A stretch of 64,000 nt of DNA from Lonsdalea iberica (GTDB lineage Bacteria; Pseudomonadota; Gammaproteobacteria; Enterobacterales; Enterobacteriaceae), in the NCBI RefSeq assembly GCF_002111585.1, contig NZ_LUTP01000018.1, positions 1 through 64,000 on the forward strand, written 5' to 3'. Numbering within the stretch: position 1 is the stretch's first letter; each line of letters begins with the position of its first letter. This document shows positions 37,301 to 47,631 of the stretch, piece after piece. Made by a program: the position numbers and the translations under genes. The notes beneath the pieces are model-generated. The model made no database searches. It was given only the letters and a program-made list of their open reading frames with translations, and was not told where the DNA came from.

Positions 37301-38629
37301 ATGGCGAAAGAGCGCGCAGACAACCAAAAAAAACTGGGGTTATGGCAGGTGGTGATTATTGGTGTCGCCTACATGACGCCTATGACCGTTTTCGACACCT
37401 TCGGGATTGTATCCGGCCTCACCGAAGGCCGCGTGCCGCTCGCCTATTTGCTGGCGCTGGTGGCGGTTCTGCTTACGGCGCTCAGCTACGGCCGCATGGT
37501 GAAAGCCTTTCCCGAAGCGGGTTCAGCGTATACCTACACCCGTAAAACCTGCGGTAATCAGGCCGGGTTTCTGGTCGGCTGGGCCTCGCTGCTGGACTAC
37601 ATGCTGCTGCCGATGATCAACGCGCTGCTCGCGGGAATTTACCTGAGGTCGCTGTTTCCCCAGCTACCGCCATGGATTTGGATTGTCGTCTTCACGTTGC
37701 TGGTCACCTGGATCAACAGTCGCAATATCAAATTATTAGCCAACCTGAACTTTCTCTTTGTCGGTGCGCCCGTCGTGCTGATGGGCGTGTTCATCTATCT
37801 GGTGATTCAGGGCGTCAGCCATCAGGGCGGTCCCCATGCCGTCTGGACCCTGCGCCCCCTGCTGAACGGCGACACCAGCGTGATCCCGCTCATTGGCGGC
37901 GCGGCAGTGCTGTGCTTCTCTTTTCTGGGATTCGATGCCGTGACGACCTTGTCCAACGAGACACACTCGCCAAAGCACACCATCCCCCGAGCGGTCTTCC
38001 TCACCGCCCTGATCGGCGGCGCCATCTTTTTCACCGCCTCTTGGTTCATTCAGTTGTATTACCCGACCAACGCGCAGTTCAAAAACCCCTCAGAGGCGAT
38101 GCCGGAAATCGTTCTGTACGTGGGCGGCGCGCTGTTTCAGTCGCTGTTTCTGGTGGCGATCCTCGTCAATACGTTCGCCTCAGCGCTGGCCTCTCACGCC
38201 AGCGCCGCGCGCCTGCTGCACATCATGGGACGCGACGGGATTTTCCCAGGGTCGTTGTTCAGCTATGTCCACCCGCGTCTTGGCAGCCCGCTGTACTGCG
38301 TACTGTTTATCGGCGGACTATCGATGAGCGCCATGTTCTTTGGGCTGGATACCGCCGTGTCATTGATTAGCTTCGGCGCGCTGGTGGCGTTCACCGCGGT
38401 CAACGCGTCGGTCATCGCCCTTCATGTCGTTAGAGACAAACGACTGTCCTCAGCCAAAGAGTGGCTATTCAACCTGATTCTTCCGCTGCTCGGCATCGGC
38501 ACCATTGGCGTCATGTGGGCACATCTGGAAAAGGATTCCATGATTCTGGGTCTGGTCTGGTCGGCCATCGGGCTCGGCTGGATCATTTGGTTCCGGGTCA
38601 CCAAACGCGAACTGGTGTTCTCCTCCTGA
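37301..38629 (+). CDS. PuuP-like putrescine importer (APC superfamily)
   Basis: 442 residues from MAKERADNQ; an in-frame ATG six codons earlier (37283) is the alternative. It is strikingly similar in pattern to E. coli PuuP: KLGLWQVVIIGVAYMTPMT, VFDTFGIVSGLTEG, SYGRMVKAFPEAGSAYTY, FLVGWASLLDYMLLPMINALLA, CFSFLGFDAVTTLSNET and NTFASALASHASAARLL. Twelve membrane helices. PuuP is a proton-driven putrescine importer; the same substrate is likely but relatives carry other amines or amino acids. No puuABCD genes are adjacent; other polyamine genes lie at 19.8-27 kb and 56-57.5 kb. Confidence 0.85.
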   Translation: MAKERADNQKKLGLWQVVIIGVAYMTPMTVFDTFGIVSGLTEGRVPLAYLLALVAVLLTALSYGRMVKAFPEAGSAYTYTRKTCGNQAGFLVGWASLLDYMLLPMINALLAGIYLRSLFPQLPPWIWIVVFTLLVTWINSRNIKLLANLNFLFVGAPVVLMGVFIYLVIQGVSHQGGPHAVWTLRPLLNGDTSVIPLIGGAAVLCFSFLGFDAVTTLSNETHSPKHTIPRAVFLTALIGGAIFFTASWFIQLYYPTNAQFKNPSEAMPEIVLYVGGALFQSLFLVAILVNTFASALASHASAARLLHIMGRDGIFPGSLFSYVHPRLGSPLYCVLFIGGLSMSAMFFGLDTAVSLISFGALVAFTAVNASVIALHVVRDKRLSSAKEWLFNLILPLLGIGTIGVMWAHLEKDSMILGLVWSAIGLGWIIWFRVTKRELVFSS

Positions 38630-38634
38630 CCTGT

Positions 38635-38652
38635 CGCGGTTCCCGAACCGCG
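38635..38652. terminator. Hairpin between convergent PuuP-like and RraA-like genes
   Basis: CGCGGTTC / GAACCGCG stem in the 43-base gap between convergent stops; weak T-rich tail (TTGTTTG) further on. Confidence 0.45.
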
Positions 38653-38672
38653 CAGGGCCTCCCGATTGTTTG

Positions 38673-39287
38673 TTAGCCGCGACGCCGTATCAGATCTTTC
38701 CGACGTTCGGCGTCGGCGCGCGACTTCTCACTCACCCGCAAAAACCAGTGAGCCGCGCGTTCCGCGCTCAGAATAAACACGCCGTCATCATCTGCCAGCG
38801 CTATATCGCCGGGGCGAACAGTCACCCCGCTGACGACGATGGAATTGTTGACCTCGCCGCCGCGTCCCTGTGCCCGCGTGGTGATGGCACTGACACCGCG
38901 GCAGAATACCGGCCATCCTAATACTCGCAACGCCCGCGCATCCGTCACTGCCCCTGACACGATCACGCCCGCCACGCCTTTGATTTGCGCCGCCAACGTT
39001 CTCAGTTCGCCCCAGCAGGCACGCTCGGCGTCTTCCATCGCGTCGATGACCAGCACATCGCCCGGCTGACTCAGCAGCAGCGCCTCGCGCAGTGCGCCGC
39101 CGTCCGGCATCCGGAGGCTGACGGTCACCACATTCCCCGCCACACTGACGCCCGGAGACAACGCTCGAATGCCGCGCAAATAGCCCTCATCCGTCAGATG
39201 GCCGAGCGTGGAGGTCTCGATTCGCCGCCACTGGGCCAGTAGATCGTCGCTCGCATTCTGCTGACGCGGCAATAGGTCGTAAGTCAT
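38673..39287 (-). CDS. RraA/HMG-aldolase fold protein at the end of the achromobactin operon
   Basis: 204 residues from the ATG that overlaps the cbrD stop (ATGA), with AAGG before it. The RraA-like domain covers about 15-175: [32 protein letters not shown], then [27 protein letters not shown]. In HMG/CHA aldolases of this fold an Arg-Asp pair holds the metal and substrate; here it reads Thr115-Asp116. The family includes 4-hydroxy-4-methyl-2-oxoglutarate aldolase/oxaloacetate decarboxylase and the RNase E inhibitor RraA. Tight coupling suggests a link with achromobactin, which contains 2-oxoglutarate and citrate units, but no role is known to me. Confidence 0.75.
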   Translation of the reverse strand: MTYDLLPRQQNASDDLLAQWRRIETSTLGHLTDEGYLRGIRALSPGVSVAGNVVTVSLRMPDGGALREALLLSQPGDVLVIDAMEDAERACWGELRTLAAQIKGVAGVIVSGAVTDARALRVLGWPVFCRGVSAITTRAQGRGGEVNNSIVVSGVTVRPGDIALADDDGVFILSAERAAHWFLRVSEKSRADAERRKDLIRRRG

Positions 39288-40093
39288 CGGATCGCCTTCT
39301 CTGACGCTGGCCGCTCGCGGCCAAAAGGAATACACAGCGGGGTCTGGAAAAAGGGGTCGGGGATAATACGGCAGTCCAGGTTGAACACCGTTTTCACCAT
39401 TGCCTCCGTCAGTATGTCGGCGGGTCGCCCCTGCGCAAACACCGTGCGGTTATGCACCGCCACCATGTGATCGGCGTAGCGGCAGGCCAGATTCAGGTCG
39501 TGAAGCACCATAACCATCGTCTTACCGGCCTGACGGTTCAGATCGCGCAACAGATCCAGCACTTCAATCTGATGCGCCAGATCGAGATAGGTCGTCGGCT
39601 CATCCAACAACAATACCTCCGTATCCTGCGCCAGCGTCATCGCAATCCACACCCGCTGTCGTTGGCCGCCGGACAATGCGTCGACCGGCCGTTCGGCCAA
39701 CTCCGTGGTCCCGGTCTGCTGCAAGGCCTGAGAGACACGGACTTCATCCTCCTGCGACCACTGCTGAAACCAGTTCTGGTAGGGATAGCGCCCCAGACTG
39801 ACCAGCTGCCGGACGGTAATCCCCTCCGGCGCATCCGGCCGCTGCGGCAAGATCGCCAGTTGCCGGGCCACGGCGACCGTAGACTGGCGATGGATGTCCT
39901 CGCCGTTGAGGAGGACGGCACCGGCTTGTGGCGCCAGCAACCGCGCGAACGACTTTAGTAGCGTACTTTTCCCGCAGCCGTTGCTACCGATAAGCACCGA
40001 TATTTTGCCTCGCGGCAGCTGAATGTTCAGCCGGTCGATGATGATCTGATGCGGATAGCCGAGCGTCAGATCGCGGCTGGTGATAGCAGTCAT
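39284..40093 (-). CDS. cbrD: Ferric achromobactin ABC transporter ATP-binding protein
   Basis: About 269 residues (MTAITSRDL start, 8 bases after GAGG; an ATG two codons upstream is possible). FepC/FecE-type ATPase: Walker [13 protein letters not shown], signature [15 protein letters not shown], Walker [14 protein letters not shown]-loop in MVLHDLNLA. It drives import of ferric achromobactin through CbrB-CbrC. It lies 10 bases after cbrC and overlaps the RraA-like gene. Confidence 0.9.
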   Translation of the reverse strand: MTAITSRDLTLGYPHQIIIDRLNIQLPRGKISVLIGSNGCGKSTLLKSFARLLAPQAGAVLLNGEDIHRQSTVAVARQLAILPQRPDAPEGITVRQLVSLGRYPYQNWFQQWSQEDEVRVSQALQQTGTTELAERPVDALSGGQRQRVWIAMTLAQDTEVLLLDEPTTYLDLAHQIEVLDLLRDLNRQAGKTMVMVLHDLNLACRYADHMVAVHNRTVFAQGRPADILTEAMVKTVFNLDCRIIPDPFFQTPLCIPFGRERPASEKAIR

Positions 40094-40103
40094 TTCCATT
40101 ACC

Positions 40104-41135
40104 TCAATGACGTTGTTTCAACAACAAATACAGGAAAAACGGCGTGCCTAACGCCGAGACAAAAATACCGGCCGGCAGGTCCAGCGGCAGGAACAGCGTA
40201 CGTCCGCACAGGTCGGCCAACAGCACCAAACCCGCGCCGCATAGGGCGGTCATGGCGGCCTGACCGCCGAAAGCGGGACCGACCAGCCGCTTGGCGATGT
40301 GCGGCGCGATGAGTCCGACAAACGCCATTGCCCCACCCCAGGCAATCGCCGCGCCGGCCAGCGCCACGCTAACGGCCAGCAGCCCGAGCCGTATCCACTG
40401 CACGTGGAGGCCGATCCCCCGCGCCAAATCATCGTCGAGCCGCTGCGCCGTCACATGCCGCGCCACCCCCATCCAGAGTGGAACGATCGCCAACAGCCAA
40501 CCGGCGAGCGTCCCGGTTTCCTGCCAACTGGCGGCGTAGACGCTGCCGGTCAACCAGACATAAGCCGATAGCGTGGTCGTTAACGGGCTGAACACCAACA
40601 GGAAGGTCGTGACGGCGGTCAGCAGCGCCGAAATTCCCACGCCGGTCAGCACCAGTCGCTGCGGCGAGACGCCCGCCCGCCAGGCCAGCAGATATACCGC
40701 CAGCGCCGCGACGGCGGCGCCCGTCATAGCGGCGAGCGGCAAATAGCCCGCCCCCAGCGCCACCGTCGGGAAAGAGAGATAGCAGACTGTGGCGGCGCTG
40801 GCCCCGCTGGTGATGCCCAGAATATCGGGCGAGGCCAGCGGGTTGCGGATCATCGCCTGCAACAACAAGCCGGAAAGCGCCAACGCGCCGCCCACCAGCA
40901 TCGCCAGCAGGCTGCGCGGCAGTCTCAATTCCGTCACGATAAAGGCGATACCGCCCTGTCCTCCGACAGCCAACGACTGCAACGCCGCCCAAGGCGACAA
41001 CGGGATCTTGCCCAGACACAGCGAGAGCAGCAGCAGGCTCAGCAACACCACACAGGCGATAAGCAGACGAACCGCCGTTGAGACATTGATCTGCCGGGAA
41101 AAGCCGCGCCCACGCACAAGCAGGATCTTATCCAT
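40104..41135 (-). CDS. cbrC: Ferric achromobactin ABC transporter permease
   Basis: 343 residues, FecCD family, about ten membrane helices. Family motifs are [38 protein letters not shown] and the cytoplasmic coupling loop [13 protein letters not shown]. It starts after GGAGG and overlaps the end of cbrB by 8 bases. Partner of CbrB in the inner-membrane channel. Confidence 0.9.
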   Translation of the reverse strand: MDKILLVRGRGFSRQINVSTAVRLLIACVVLLSLLLLSLCLGKIPLSPWAALQSLAVGGQGGIAFIVTELRLPRSLLAMLVGGALALSGLLLQAMIRNPLASPDILGITSGASAATVCYLSFPTVALGAGYLPLAAMTGAAVAALAVYLLAWRAGVSPQRLVLTGVGISALLTAVTTFLLVFSPLTTTLSAYVWLTGSVYAASWQETGTLAGWLLAIVPLWMGVARHVTAQRLDDDLARGIGLHVQWIRLGLLAVSVALAGAAIAWGGAMAFVGLIAPHIAKRLVGPAFGGQAAMTALCGAGLVLLADLCGRTLFLPLDLPAGIFVSALGTPFFLYLLLKQRH

Positions 41136-42141
41136 GCCGACCTCCCCGACGCAGTAAAGACAAGAAACATGGCGCGCCGAGCAGCGCGGTCATCACCCCG
41201 ACCGGCACTTCTTGCGGCATGATGACGACACGCGCCAGAATATCCGCCAGCAGCAACAGCGACGCACCCAAGAGCGCGCATCCCGGTAGCCGCCAGCGCT
41301 GGTCGACGGGAAAGAGCCGCCTGGCGATATGGGGGACGACCAGACCGATAAAACCGATATTGCCCGCCATCGCCACGGCGCTGCCCGCCAGTACCACCAC
41401 CAATACGCACATCATTAGCCGTATCAGGCCGGTGCGCTGCCCAAGCCCACGGGCAATCGCCTCGCCCGCGCCCAGGACGTTCACCTGCCCCGCCAACAGC
41501 AGCGAGGCCGCCAGCGCGATGAAGCACCCCGCCAGCAGCGGGCGAACCATCATCAGATCGCGATCTGCCACCGATCCGGCCAGCCAGAACAGGACCGTAT
41601 CCAACCCCTCCTGACTCACCACCAGAATCGCCTGACTGAATGCCGCGAACATCGCCGAAATCGCCGCCCCGGCCAGCACCATGCGCAGCGGGTTGAGCCG
41701 CCCCTGCCCCAGCGTGCCGGTCAACCACACCAGCCCGCCGGCCAACGCCGCGCCCGCAAAGGCCGACCACTGGCCAACCTGCAACGACGCCGAGGGCAGC
41801 AGCGCCGCACACACAATCAGAAAAAACATCGCCCCGGCATTGACGCCGAACAATCCCGGCGACGCCAGCGGATTTCGAGTCAAGGCCTGCATCAGCGCCC
41901 CAGCGACGGCCAGACTGCCGCCAACGACGATGGCGATCGTCGTCCGCGTCAGCCGTGTCGAGGTCACTATGCTGTGACTCACGTTCATGACGTCCGGATC
42001 CAGAAACGCCGCCGCCACCTGTGTCGGCGGGACATATACCGGCCCCACCGTCAGGCTGAACAGTGCCAGCAGGAAGACGAGCAGAACACAGCTCGCCAGT
42101 GCGATAACACGATAACGTTCCCGTGCGTGGCCCCGACTCAT
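41128..42141 (-). CDS. cbrB: Ferric achromobactin ABC transporter permease
   Basis: 337 residues from [10 protein letters not shown]; the start codon overlaps the cbrA stop (ATGA). The frame is open far upstream, but that part is antisense to cbrA logic and not coding. FecCD family: [38 protein letters not shown], and [13 protein letters not shown] as the coupling loop. Paired with CbrC. Confidence 0.9.
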   Translation of the reverse strand: MSRGHARERYRVIALASCVLLVFLLALFSLTVGPVYVPPTQVAAAFLDPDVMNVSHSIVTSTRLTRTTIAIVVGGSLAVAGALMQALTRNPLASPGLFGVNAGAMFFLIVCAALLPSASLQVGQWSAFAGAALAGGLVWLTGTLGQGRLNPLRMVLAGAAISAMFAAFSQAILVVSQEGLDTVLFWLAGSVADRDLMMVRPLLAGCFIALAASLLLAGQVNVLGAGEAIARGLGQRTGLIRLMMCVLVVVLAGSAVAMAGNIGFIGLVVPHIARRLFPVDQRWRLPGCALLGASLLLLADILARVVIMPQEVPVGVMTALLGAPCFLSLLRRGGRHG

Positions 42142-43049
42142 GATACGCCGCCTTGCATGACCCGTTCGACATCCTCCAGTATGTGCTGCGCGCCCAGAAT
42201 GCCGCCGGACAAGCTCCAGGTGACGCCGTCCACTCGCCACACCTGCCCCCGCTGCGGAGCACGCATCTGCCGCCATAGCGGGTGTGCGATAACGCGTTCG
42301 TAATGACGCATGGCGGAAGCGCGCTCCGTACGCAGAAATACGAAGAAGATATCGGCGTCCACGACCGGAAGACTTTCCAGATTGGTGAGTTTGAGCGAGA
42401 CGCCCGGCTGCGCGCGGCTGGCTTCGCTCCAGCCAAATCCCAGCTCGGTGAGCACCGATCCTGGGAAGCTCGCGGGCAGATAGCTGCGAATGTGATCCTC
42501 GCGAATATCCAACACCGCGACGGTCGGCGGCCACCGACGGCCAAACGGTGGTTGCAGCCGTCCTTGCAACTGCGCTACCCGACGTTGCCAGTCCGCCAGC
42601 AATGCCTGTGCGGCCGCCTGCCGTTGCAGCGCCTGCCCCATCGCCAGCACCGTTTGCTTGAACTGATAGATCTCATCCAGCATCGTCACCGGCGCAATAC
42701 GCGACAGTAGCGCGGAGATCCGCTGGTGCCGAAATCGGGACGCGATAATCGCCTGAGGGCGCAGCATCACGATGTCTTCCAAGCTGGGCTGCGTCTCCAG
42801 CCCGACAATCGGCACCCCCGACAGCGCCGAGCGCAAATAACGGTAGGTCGGCTTCTCACTCCAGGACTCCACCACGCCGACGGGCGTCATGCCCAGCGCC
42901 ACGGCGGTATCCGTCGCCCCCTGGAACAGGGTGACCACCCGAGGTTCAGCCGTCTCGGCCCACGCCAGACGCGGCCAGTTCAGCCCCAGCGGCAGCAAGC
43001 CCAACGACAGCCGCAGTGCGCTGCGGCGAGAAAGGTGTCTGCGATGCAC
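42138..43049 (-). CDS. cbrA: Ferric achromobactin periplasmic binding protein
   Basis: 303 residues starting at GTG. The N-terminus [16 protein letters not shown] fits a twin-arginine signal, as in FhuD/FecB-type proteins, with cleavage probably after AWA (about residue 31). The rest is a class III iron-siderophore binding protein: [40 protein letters not shown] and the C-terminal [24 protein letters not shown]. It delivers ferric achromobactin from the periplasm to CbrBC. The intended acsA end (43051) would be one base before it. Confidence 0.88.
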   Translation of the reverse strand: MHRRHLSRRSALRLSLGLLPLGLNWPRLAWAETAEPRVVTLFQGATDTAVALGMTPVGVVESWSEKPTYRYLRSALSGVPIVGLETQPSLEDIVMLRPQAIIASRFRHQRISALLSRIAPVTMLDEIYQFKQTVLAMGQALQRQAAAQALLADWQRRVAQLQGRLQPPFGRRWPPTVAVLDIREDHIRSYLPASFPGSVLTELGFGWSEASRAQPGVSLKLTNLESLPVVDADIFFVFLRTERASAMRHYERVIAHPLWRQMRAPQRGQVWRVDGVTWSLSGGILGAQHILEDVERVMQGGVS

Positions 43050-44950
43050 GTTAGTGGAAACCTCTTTCTAGCTGCACAAACGGGTTCACCACCTCGCCTT
43101 TGCCGAATGGCATGCTGCCCGGTCCGCCGCGCGGCGATAGTCGGAGTGATCAGCAGCTTTTGCGGCCAGGTTTCGCGCTCAAACAGCGAATCGTGCAGCA
43201 TCTGCCGTATATCCGCTTCCACGATGACGTCCGCGATAGCCTGTTCGATCTCAGCCCGCAAGGTGCGCCACAGCATGGCGGGCGCGATGGCGTAGACGGC
43301 GGCCAGCGTGTCGATGATGGCGCGCAGGTTGACCTGTATGCCCAGCGTTTGCAGCCAGAACAGCAGGTCCTGCAGTCGTTCGTGATAGAGCGTGTTGGCG
43401 GTATTGCCGGGTTTAAGACGGTAGACCGGGTCCTGCATGCCATGCTTATTTAGCGTCGGGACGTGGACCCGCAGCGAGTCATGGTCGCGCAACAGCAGGC
43501 CGTGCGCCCGCCCCGCCTTCCAGACCAGCACCGCGTTTTGGCCGTGAATCTCCCCCAGCATCCCCAGCCGGAACAGGCGGAAATTCAGCGTGAAGAAGCA
43601 GCGGCACAGCTCGGCGAACAGCGTCAATACGTTCTCTTCGGAGACAGGCAGCGCACGGTAAGCCAACCAGTCGTCGAAGAAGTGGCGACGGCTGTCGGGC
43701 AATAACGTGCCTAACGCCGCCATCGGCAGCAGTCGGCACTCCGCATCCTGCAACAGCTGAGGCGGATAGCGGCGCACCATCGCGGACAGGTGGCGCGGCG
43801 CTTCGTCGAACAGCGTCGCCTGCGGCGGCATATACGCCCACCAACGTCGTTCATCGCAGAGGAACAACCGCGCTTTTAGCTCCTCATCACGCGCCAGCGC
43901 CTCATGCAACAGCGCCTCGCTCAAATTGCCATTGATCATTTTGACGGCGGGTAAATAGCGCGACGCGCCCAGCGAATAGATCGCCATCGGCAGCTTCAGG
44001 TAATCCGCGCTGGCGAAACCGGGCGTCATGGAGCGCAACGACGAGGTCGGCAACGCCCCGTCGGATCGAAACGCCAGCCGGCGGCAGCGTCCATCGTGCA
44101 ACGCATCGCCCAAAAGTTGATCCAACACGTGCGTGTCCTGCCAGGGGTGAACCGGCAGCGCTACGTGACTTTCGTCCAGTCCGCGATCCACCAATTCGTC
44201 GGCCAGCCGGAGGCGATCGTCCGCCGTCAACAGATAGTCCGCCGGGGTTTGTCGAGGAAGCTCCTCAATCCCTTCGCCGCACAGCAGGCAGTTACGGGCG
44301 ACGGCCACCCAACACAATGTCACTGGCCGGGCGAACTCCGCCACGTAGTGCTGATAATCTTGTGCATTCAACCCCTGCTTCGCCTTGGCGGTCGGGTGAT
44401 ATGGCCGGTCGCGCAGCGAGGCCCACTGCTCCATGATATGAAAGAAGTCCGCATTATCGCGCGCAAGCAATCCCTCGGTCTCAATACGGTGTGACTGCGA
44501 CAGCGCCGTTTGCTGCACGCTGGTTTCCAGCGCTTCAAGAAACAACCGCTGTCCCTCCGCGTTTTGCTTCGATGCGCCCTGAGCGGCGAAGACCCAGCGC
44601 ATGAAGTCTTCCGGTGACAGCGCCTGCCACTCCGCCGTTTCAGGATCACCGACATAAACCGACGACAGCGGCGCTTTCTCCCACGCCTGAGTGATGCCCG
44701 GCCTGAGCGCCACCAGCAGCGTCATCGCCTCCGGCGATTGGCCGCGCCACAGCCACAGACGTGCATACTCCGACGAAGACAGGCAGGCGCTCAATGGACT
44801 GGGGTGACCGTACTTCTGTCGCCACGCGGTTTCCGTCAACAGCGTGAGCGCATCTGCGCCGAAAAACTGCTCTGCCAGCAGGCAGTCGATCAGATCCTGC
44901 ATGACGATCTGTTCCGCCCGCAGACGATGAAAGGACAGTGACGTTTCCAT
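42980..44950 (-). CDS. acsA: NIS siderophore synthetase AcsA, probably frameshifted at its C-terminus
   Basis: The literal frame gives 656 residues. IucA/IucC-family core with LPVHPWQDTHVLDQLL (about 262), the SLRSMTPGFASADYLKLPMAIYSLGASRYL region for ATP/substrate and GEIHGQNAVLVWKAGR. Up to WPQKLLITP it reads normally. Then, near 43130-43145, the frame seems to shift: the literal reading turns into a Cys/Arg-rich tail overlapping cbrA by 70 bases, whereas the neighbouring frame gives GPGSMPFGKGEVVNPFVQ, a typical family ending, stopping at 43051 just before cbrA. AcsA adds the last diaminobutyrate unit in achromobactin assembly. Activity of the altered form is unclear. Confidence 0.88.
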   Translation of the reverse strand: METSLSFHRLRAEQIVMQDLIDCLLAEQFFGADALTLLTETAWRQKYGHPSPLSACLSSSEYARLWLWRGQSPEAMTLLVALRPGITQAWEKAPLSSVYVGDPETAEWQALSPEDFMRWVFAAQGASKQNAEGQRLFLEALETSVQQTALSQSHRIETEGLLARDNADFFHIMEQWASLRDRPYHPTAKAKQGLNAQDYQHYVAEFARPVTLCWVAVARNCLLCGEGIEELPRQTPADYLLTADDRLRLADELVDRGLDESHVALPVHPWQDTHVLDQLLGDALHDGRCRRLAFRSDGALPTSSLRSMTPGFASADYLKLPMAIYSLGASRYLPAVKMINGNLSEALLHEALARDEELKARLFLCDERRWWAYMPPQATLFDEAPRHLSAMVRRYPPQLLQDAECRLLPMAALGTLLPDSRRHFFDDWLAYRALPVSEENVLTLFAELCRCFFTLNFRLFRLGMLGEIHGQNAVLVWKAGRAHGLLLRDHDSLRVHVPTLNKHGMQDPVYRLKPGNTANTLYHERLQDLLFWLQTLGIQVNLRAIIDTLAAVYAIAPAMLWRTLRAEIEQAIADVIVEADIRQMLHDSLFERETWPQKLLITPTIAARRTGQHAIRQRRGGEPVCAARKRFPLTCIADTFLAAAHCGCRWACCRWG

Positions 44951-44952
44951 AC

Positions 44953-45732
44953 TTAGACTCCCTTATCCGACGAAAATGTGGTGGCCAATCTGGCCTGTAG
45001 TGCGCGAAAAGCGATGCCTCGTTCATCCCCCAGTACAAATGCCCCGACGCCGCGCGCGCGCCAACGGTCGAGGTCTCCCGGCTGGCGTGGAATAGCGCAA
45101 TAGGGCACGCCCCGTTGTTGCGCCGCCCGCCATACCGTTGTCAGCGCGCGCTGGACCGCCGGGTCGTCAATGCGCCACGGTATCCCGAGCGACTGAGAGA
45201 GATCCGCCGCGCCCTCCAGAATCATGTCCAGCCCCTCGACGGCGGCGATAGCCTCCGCCTGCGCCACGCCCACCCCGCTTTCAATCATCGCGACCAACAG
45301 AATTTCCTGGTTGGCCCGGCGTACATACTCCGCCAGGCTCTCCTTGCCGAACGCGCCGGGACGGCCCGCGTTCAAACTTCGAATGCCCCTGGGGTGATAG
45401 AAGCAGGCGGCCAACGCCTCCCGCACCTGCTCCGCCTGCTCCACCATCGGCAGCACGATGCCCTGAGCGCCGCCATCCAGCAGGCGCAGCATGGTTTTCG
45501 GGTTCCCGTCGGCGACCCGCACCAGCGGCGTCAGGGCATAAGATTCCGCGGTGCGGATCATGTTCTCCACCGTTTCCGGGTTTATCAGCACATGTTCGGT
45601 GTCGATAATGACAAAGTCGAAGCCCGCCTCCGCGATCAGCTCTATCGACGCGGGCGACGGAATTGAGGCAAACAGCCCGTAGGCTGGCGTTCCCGCCGCC
45701 AGCTTGCGTTTCAACGCGTTGACTCTCAGCAT
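44953..45732 (-). CDS. acsB: HpcH/HpaI aldolase family protein AcsB
   Basis: 259 residues, aldolase/citrate lyase TIM-barrel family. Features include FVIIDTEHVLINPETVENMI (about 37-56), LVRVADGNPKTMLRLLDGGAQGIVLPMVE with the metal-site region, then MIESGVG and ILEGAADLSQSLG. It is a constant member of achromobactin clusters; a role in supplying or recycling a carboxylate precursor has been suggested but its step is not firmly known. Overlaps acsC by 7 bases and ends 2 bases before acsA. Confidence 0.85.
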   Translation of the reverse strand: MLRVNALKRKLAAGTPAYGLFASIPSPASIELIAEAGFDFVIIDTEHVLINPETVENMIRTAESYALTPLVRVADGNPKTMLRLLDGGAQGIVLPMVEQAEQVREALAACFYHPRGIRSLNAGRPGAFGKESLAEYVRRANQEILLVAMIESGVGVAQAEAIAAVEGLDMILEGAADLSQSLGIPWRIDDPAVQRALTTVWRAAQQRGVPYCAIPRQPGDLDRWRARGVGAFVLGDERGIAFRALQARLATTFSSDKGV

Positions 45733-47588
45733 GAGGACGGCCTAAAGGGATAGAGCGGATTCGGCACCGCTTTGAAGCGCCGTTCGCCGTCGCCAAACAG
45801 ACGGCGCTGGGTGAGCGCTTCCACCTCGTAGGTGGGCGCGAACACGTCAAAGAGGTTATAGCGCGAGCGGTGCTGCGGATGCGCGGCCTGATAGTCAAGA
45901 ATGACGTCGGCGGTCATTCGCCAGAAGCGCGATTCTTCCAGGCCATAGTGCTGGCGCAGGAAAATCGCCATTTCCGCCAGACAGATAAAGAAAAAGGCGT
46001 CGCAGGTGAAGTCGCGCACCGCGTCCACATCGTCCGTCAGAATGAACGAATTGCGGTTGATTTTGGCGTGGCTGGGGGGTAATGGCGCCAGTTCCGGACA
46101 GCGATCCGGCCGCGCCAGATGCTGCGGCGAGTAGCGCACGCCGTCGTGAAAATCTTTAAGTGCGATGCGCTGCGGCCAGCCGTCGCGGGCGATCAGCACA
46201 ATGTTCTGACCGTGCGACTCCATACCGATCCCCTCGGCGAACAGCATATGCACAATCGGTAAAACCGTGACGTTCAGCAGCTGCCGCGTCCAGTTGCCCA
46301 ACCCATACTGCCGTATCCAGACGTCGATAAACGGAGCCGGCGCCCCTTCACAATAGCGATTTTCGACATGACTTAATCCGTTGAACGGGATCGCCTGTTC
46401 GCCCGGCTGCAAATAAGGGTGAATACTTTCACGCCACAGCGCGCCGAGCACGCCATAGGTCTGGGCGCTGCGGCTGGCGGGATGCAGACGGGTATCCAGA
46501 CTCACCCCGGCGATTTCTCCGAGAATGACAAATTTCAGGTTACGCGCGGTCTGATCGCTTTCGATCAACTGCTGCAGCCAGTCGGTGATGATCGGCCCGT
46601 TCATGACCGTGTGGCGGGCCAGAATTCGGGTGCTGGAGGTGTTAGTGATACTCAGCGACAGCTTGACGTAAGGCCGGGTGTTAACCGAGCGGTTCGCCAA
46701 CGTGCGGATCGACTGCTGCGCCTGCCAGCGGTCTGACGTCGTCCCCAGACAGATCAACGCGCCGCTAACCAACTCGGTATGACAGGCCGGCAGGATCACG
46801 TTGCGCCACTGCCAGGGATGCGCCGGGATCAGCCAGTAGTCTTCCAGCCGGTATCCCTGCCGTTCCAGCTGCTCGGCCCAGGCTCGCCGACAGACCTCGC
46901 CCACTTCTTCGTCCAGAAAGCTGACCAAATCCAGACGCGATGAATGATTGACGGACGCCAGCCCCTTTGCCACGGCCAGCCAGACCAGCGAAATCGGTTC
47001 TGCGAATTCCGGTCCCCACTGCGCGTTATCATCCAGCGTGAAGCCGATGCGGGATTTGTAGCAGGGATGGTAGCTGTGGGCGTCCATAAAGTGGCGCTCC
47101 AACGCGTCGAAATCCAGCCGATGCGGCTCCGCGTTGGGCGGGTAGGACTGCGCGCGGGACTGCAAATCTTTTAGCTGCGTCTGTTCCAGCTCCTGGACGA
47201 AGCGAGCCAGACAGGCCGGATCTTCTCTCTCGCTCAACAGCTCGGACAGCAACTGATGCAGTGACGGGATCGCGCCCCCACCGTCACAATCGAACCGGCG
47301 AAGGCTGGCGTAGTCCAGTCGAATCAGATCGAAGCTGTCGCTGAACAGACCTGTGCAACGATATTCCACCGTGCGGTGTTCCGCGTCGCGGCCCTGAATC
47401 ACGAACAGCGACTGCCCGTCATCACGCGGCGTCCGCCGGAAGGTCAGCACCTCTTCATACAACAGCGTTTGCAGCAGTTGCCCGACCACACGCTGCACCA
47501 CCTGCTGGTAACGCGTCTTATCCATCTGCAACAGCCACTGACAGTCGGCGGCGTACGCACGCTGTGCGGCGGGTAACGATGTCTCCAT
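45726..47588 (-). CDS. acsC: NIS siderophore synthetase AcsC
   Basis: 620 residues, IucA/IucC family. Recognisable parts are LIPAHPWQWRNVILPACHTELVSG (about 251-274), SIRTLANRSVNTRPYVKLSLSITNTSSTRIL for ATP binding (about 290-320) and GMESHGQNIVLIARDGWPQRIALKDFHDG near 455-483. In achromobactin assembly AcsC joins diaminobutyrate to the citryl intermediate. It follows the exporter gene after 43 bases and is translationally coupled to acsB. Confidence 0.9.
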   Translation of the reverse strand: METSLPAAQRAYAADCQWLLQMDKTRYQQVVQRVVGQLLQTLLYEEVLTFRRTPRDDGQSLFVIQGRDAEHRTVEYRCTGLFSDSFDLIRLDYASLRRFDCDGGGAIPSLHQLLSELLSEREDPACLARFVQELEQTQLKDLQSRAQSYPPNAEPHRLDFDALERHFMDAHSYHPCYKSRIGFTLDDNAQWGPEFAEPISLVWLAVAKGLASVNHSSRLDLVSFLDEEVGEVCRRAWAEQLERQGYRLEDYWLIPAHPWQWRNVILPACHTELVSGALICLGTTSDRWQAQQSIRTLANRSVNTRPYVKLSLSITNTSSTRILARHTVMNGPIITDWLQQLIESDQTARNLKFVILGEIAGVSLDTRLHPASRSAQTYGVLGALWRESIHPYLQPGEQAIPFNGLSHVENRYCEGAPAPFIDVWIRQYGLGNWTRQLLNVTVLPIVHMLFAEGIGMESHGQNIVLIARDGWPQRIALKDFHDGVRYSPQHLARPDRCPELAPLPPSHAKINRNSFILTDDVDAVRDFTCDAFFFICLAEMAIFLRQHYGLEESRFWRMTADVILDYQAAHPQHRSRYNLFDVFAPTYEVEALTQRRLFGDGERRFKAVPNPLYPFRPSSC

Positions 47589-47631
47589 GAGTTTTACCTT
47601 TATCCGTTGACGGTTAACAAAATCCTTCGCT

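Noticed and set aside
42142-42534. N-terminal extension of cbrB
   Set aside because: The open frame runs through cbrA on the same strand, but the ATG at 42141 overlaps the cbrA stop and fits the permease family start.
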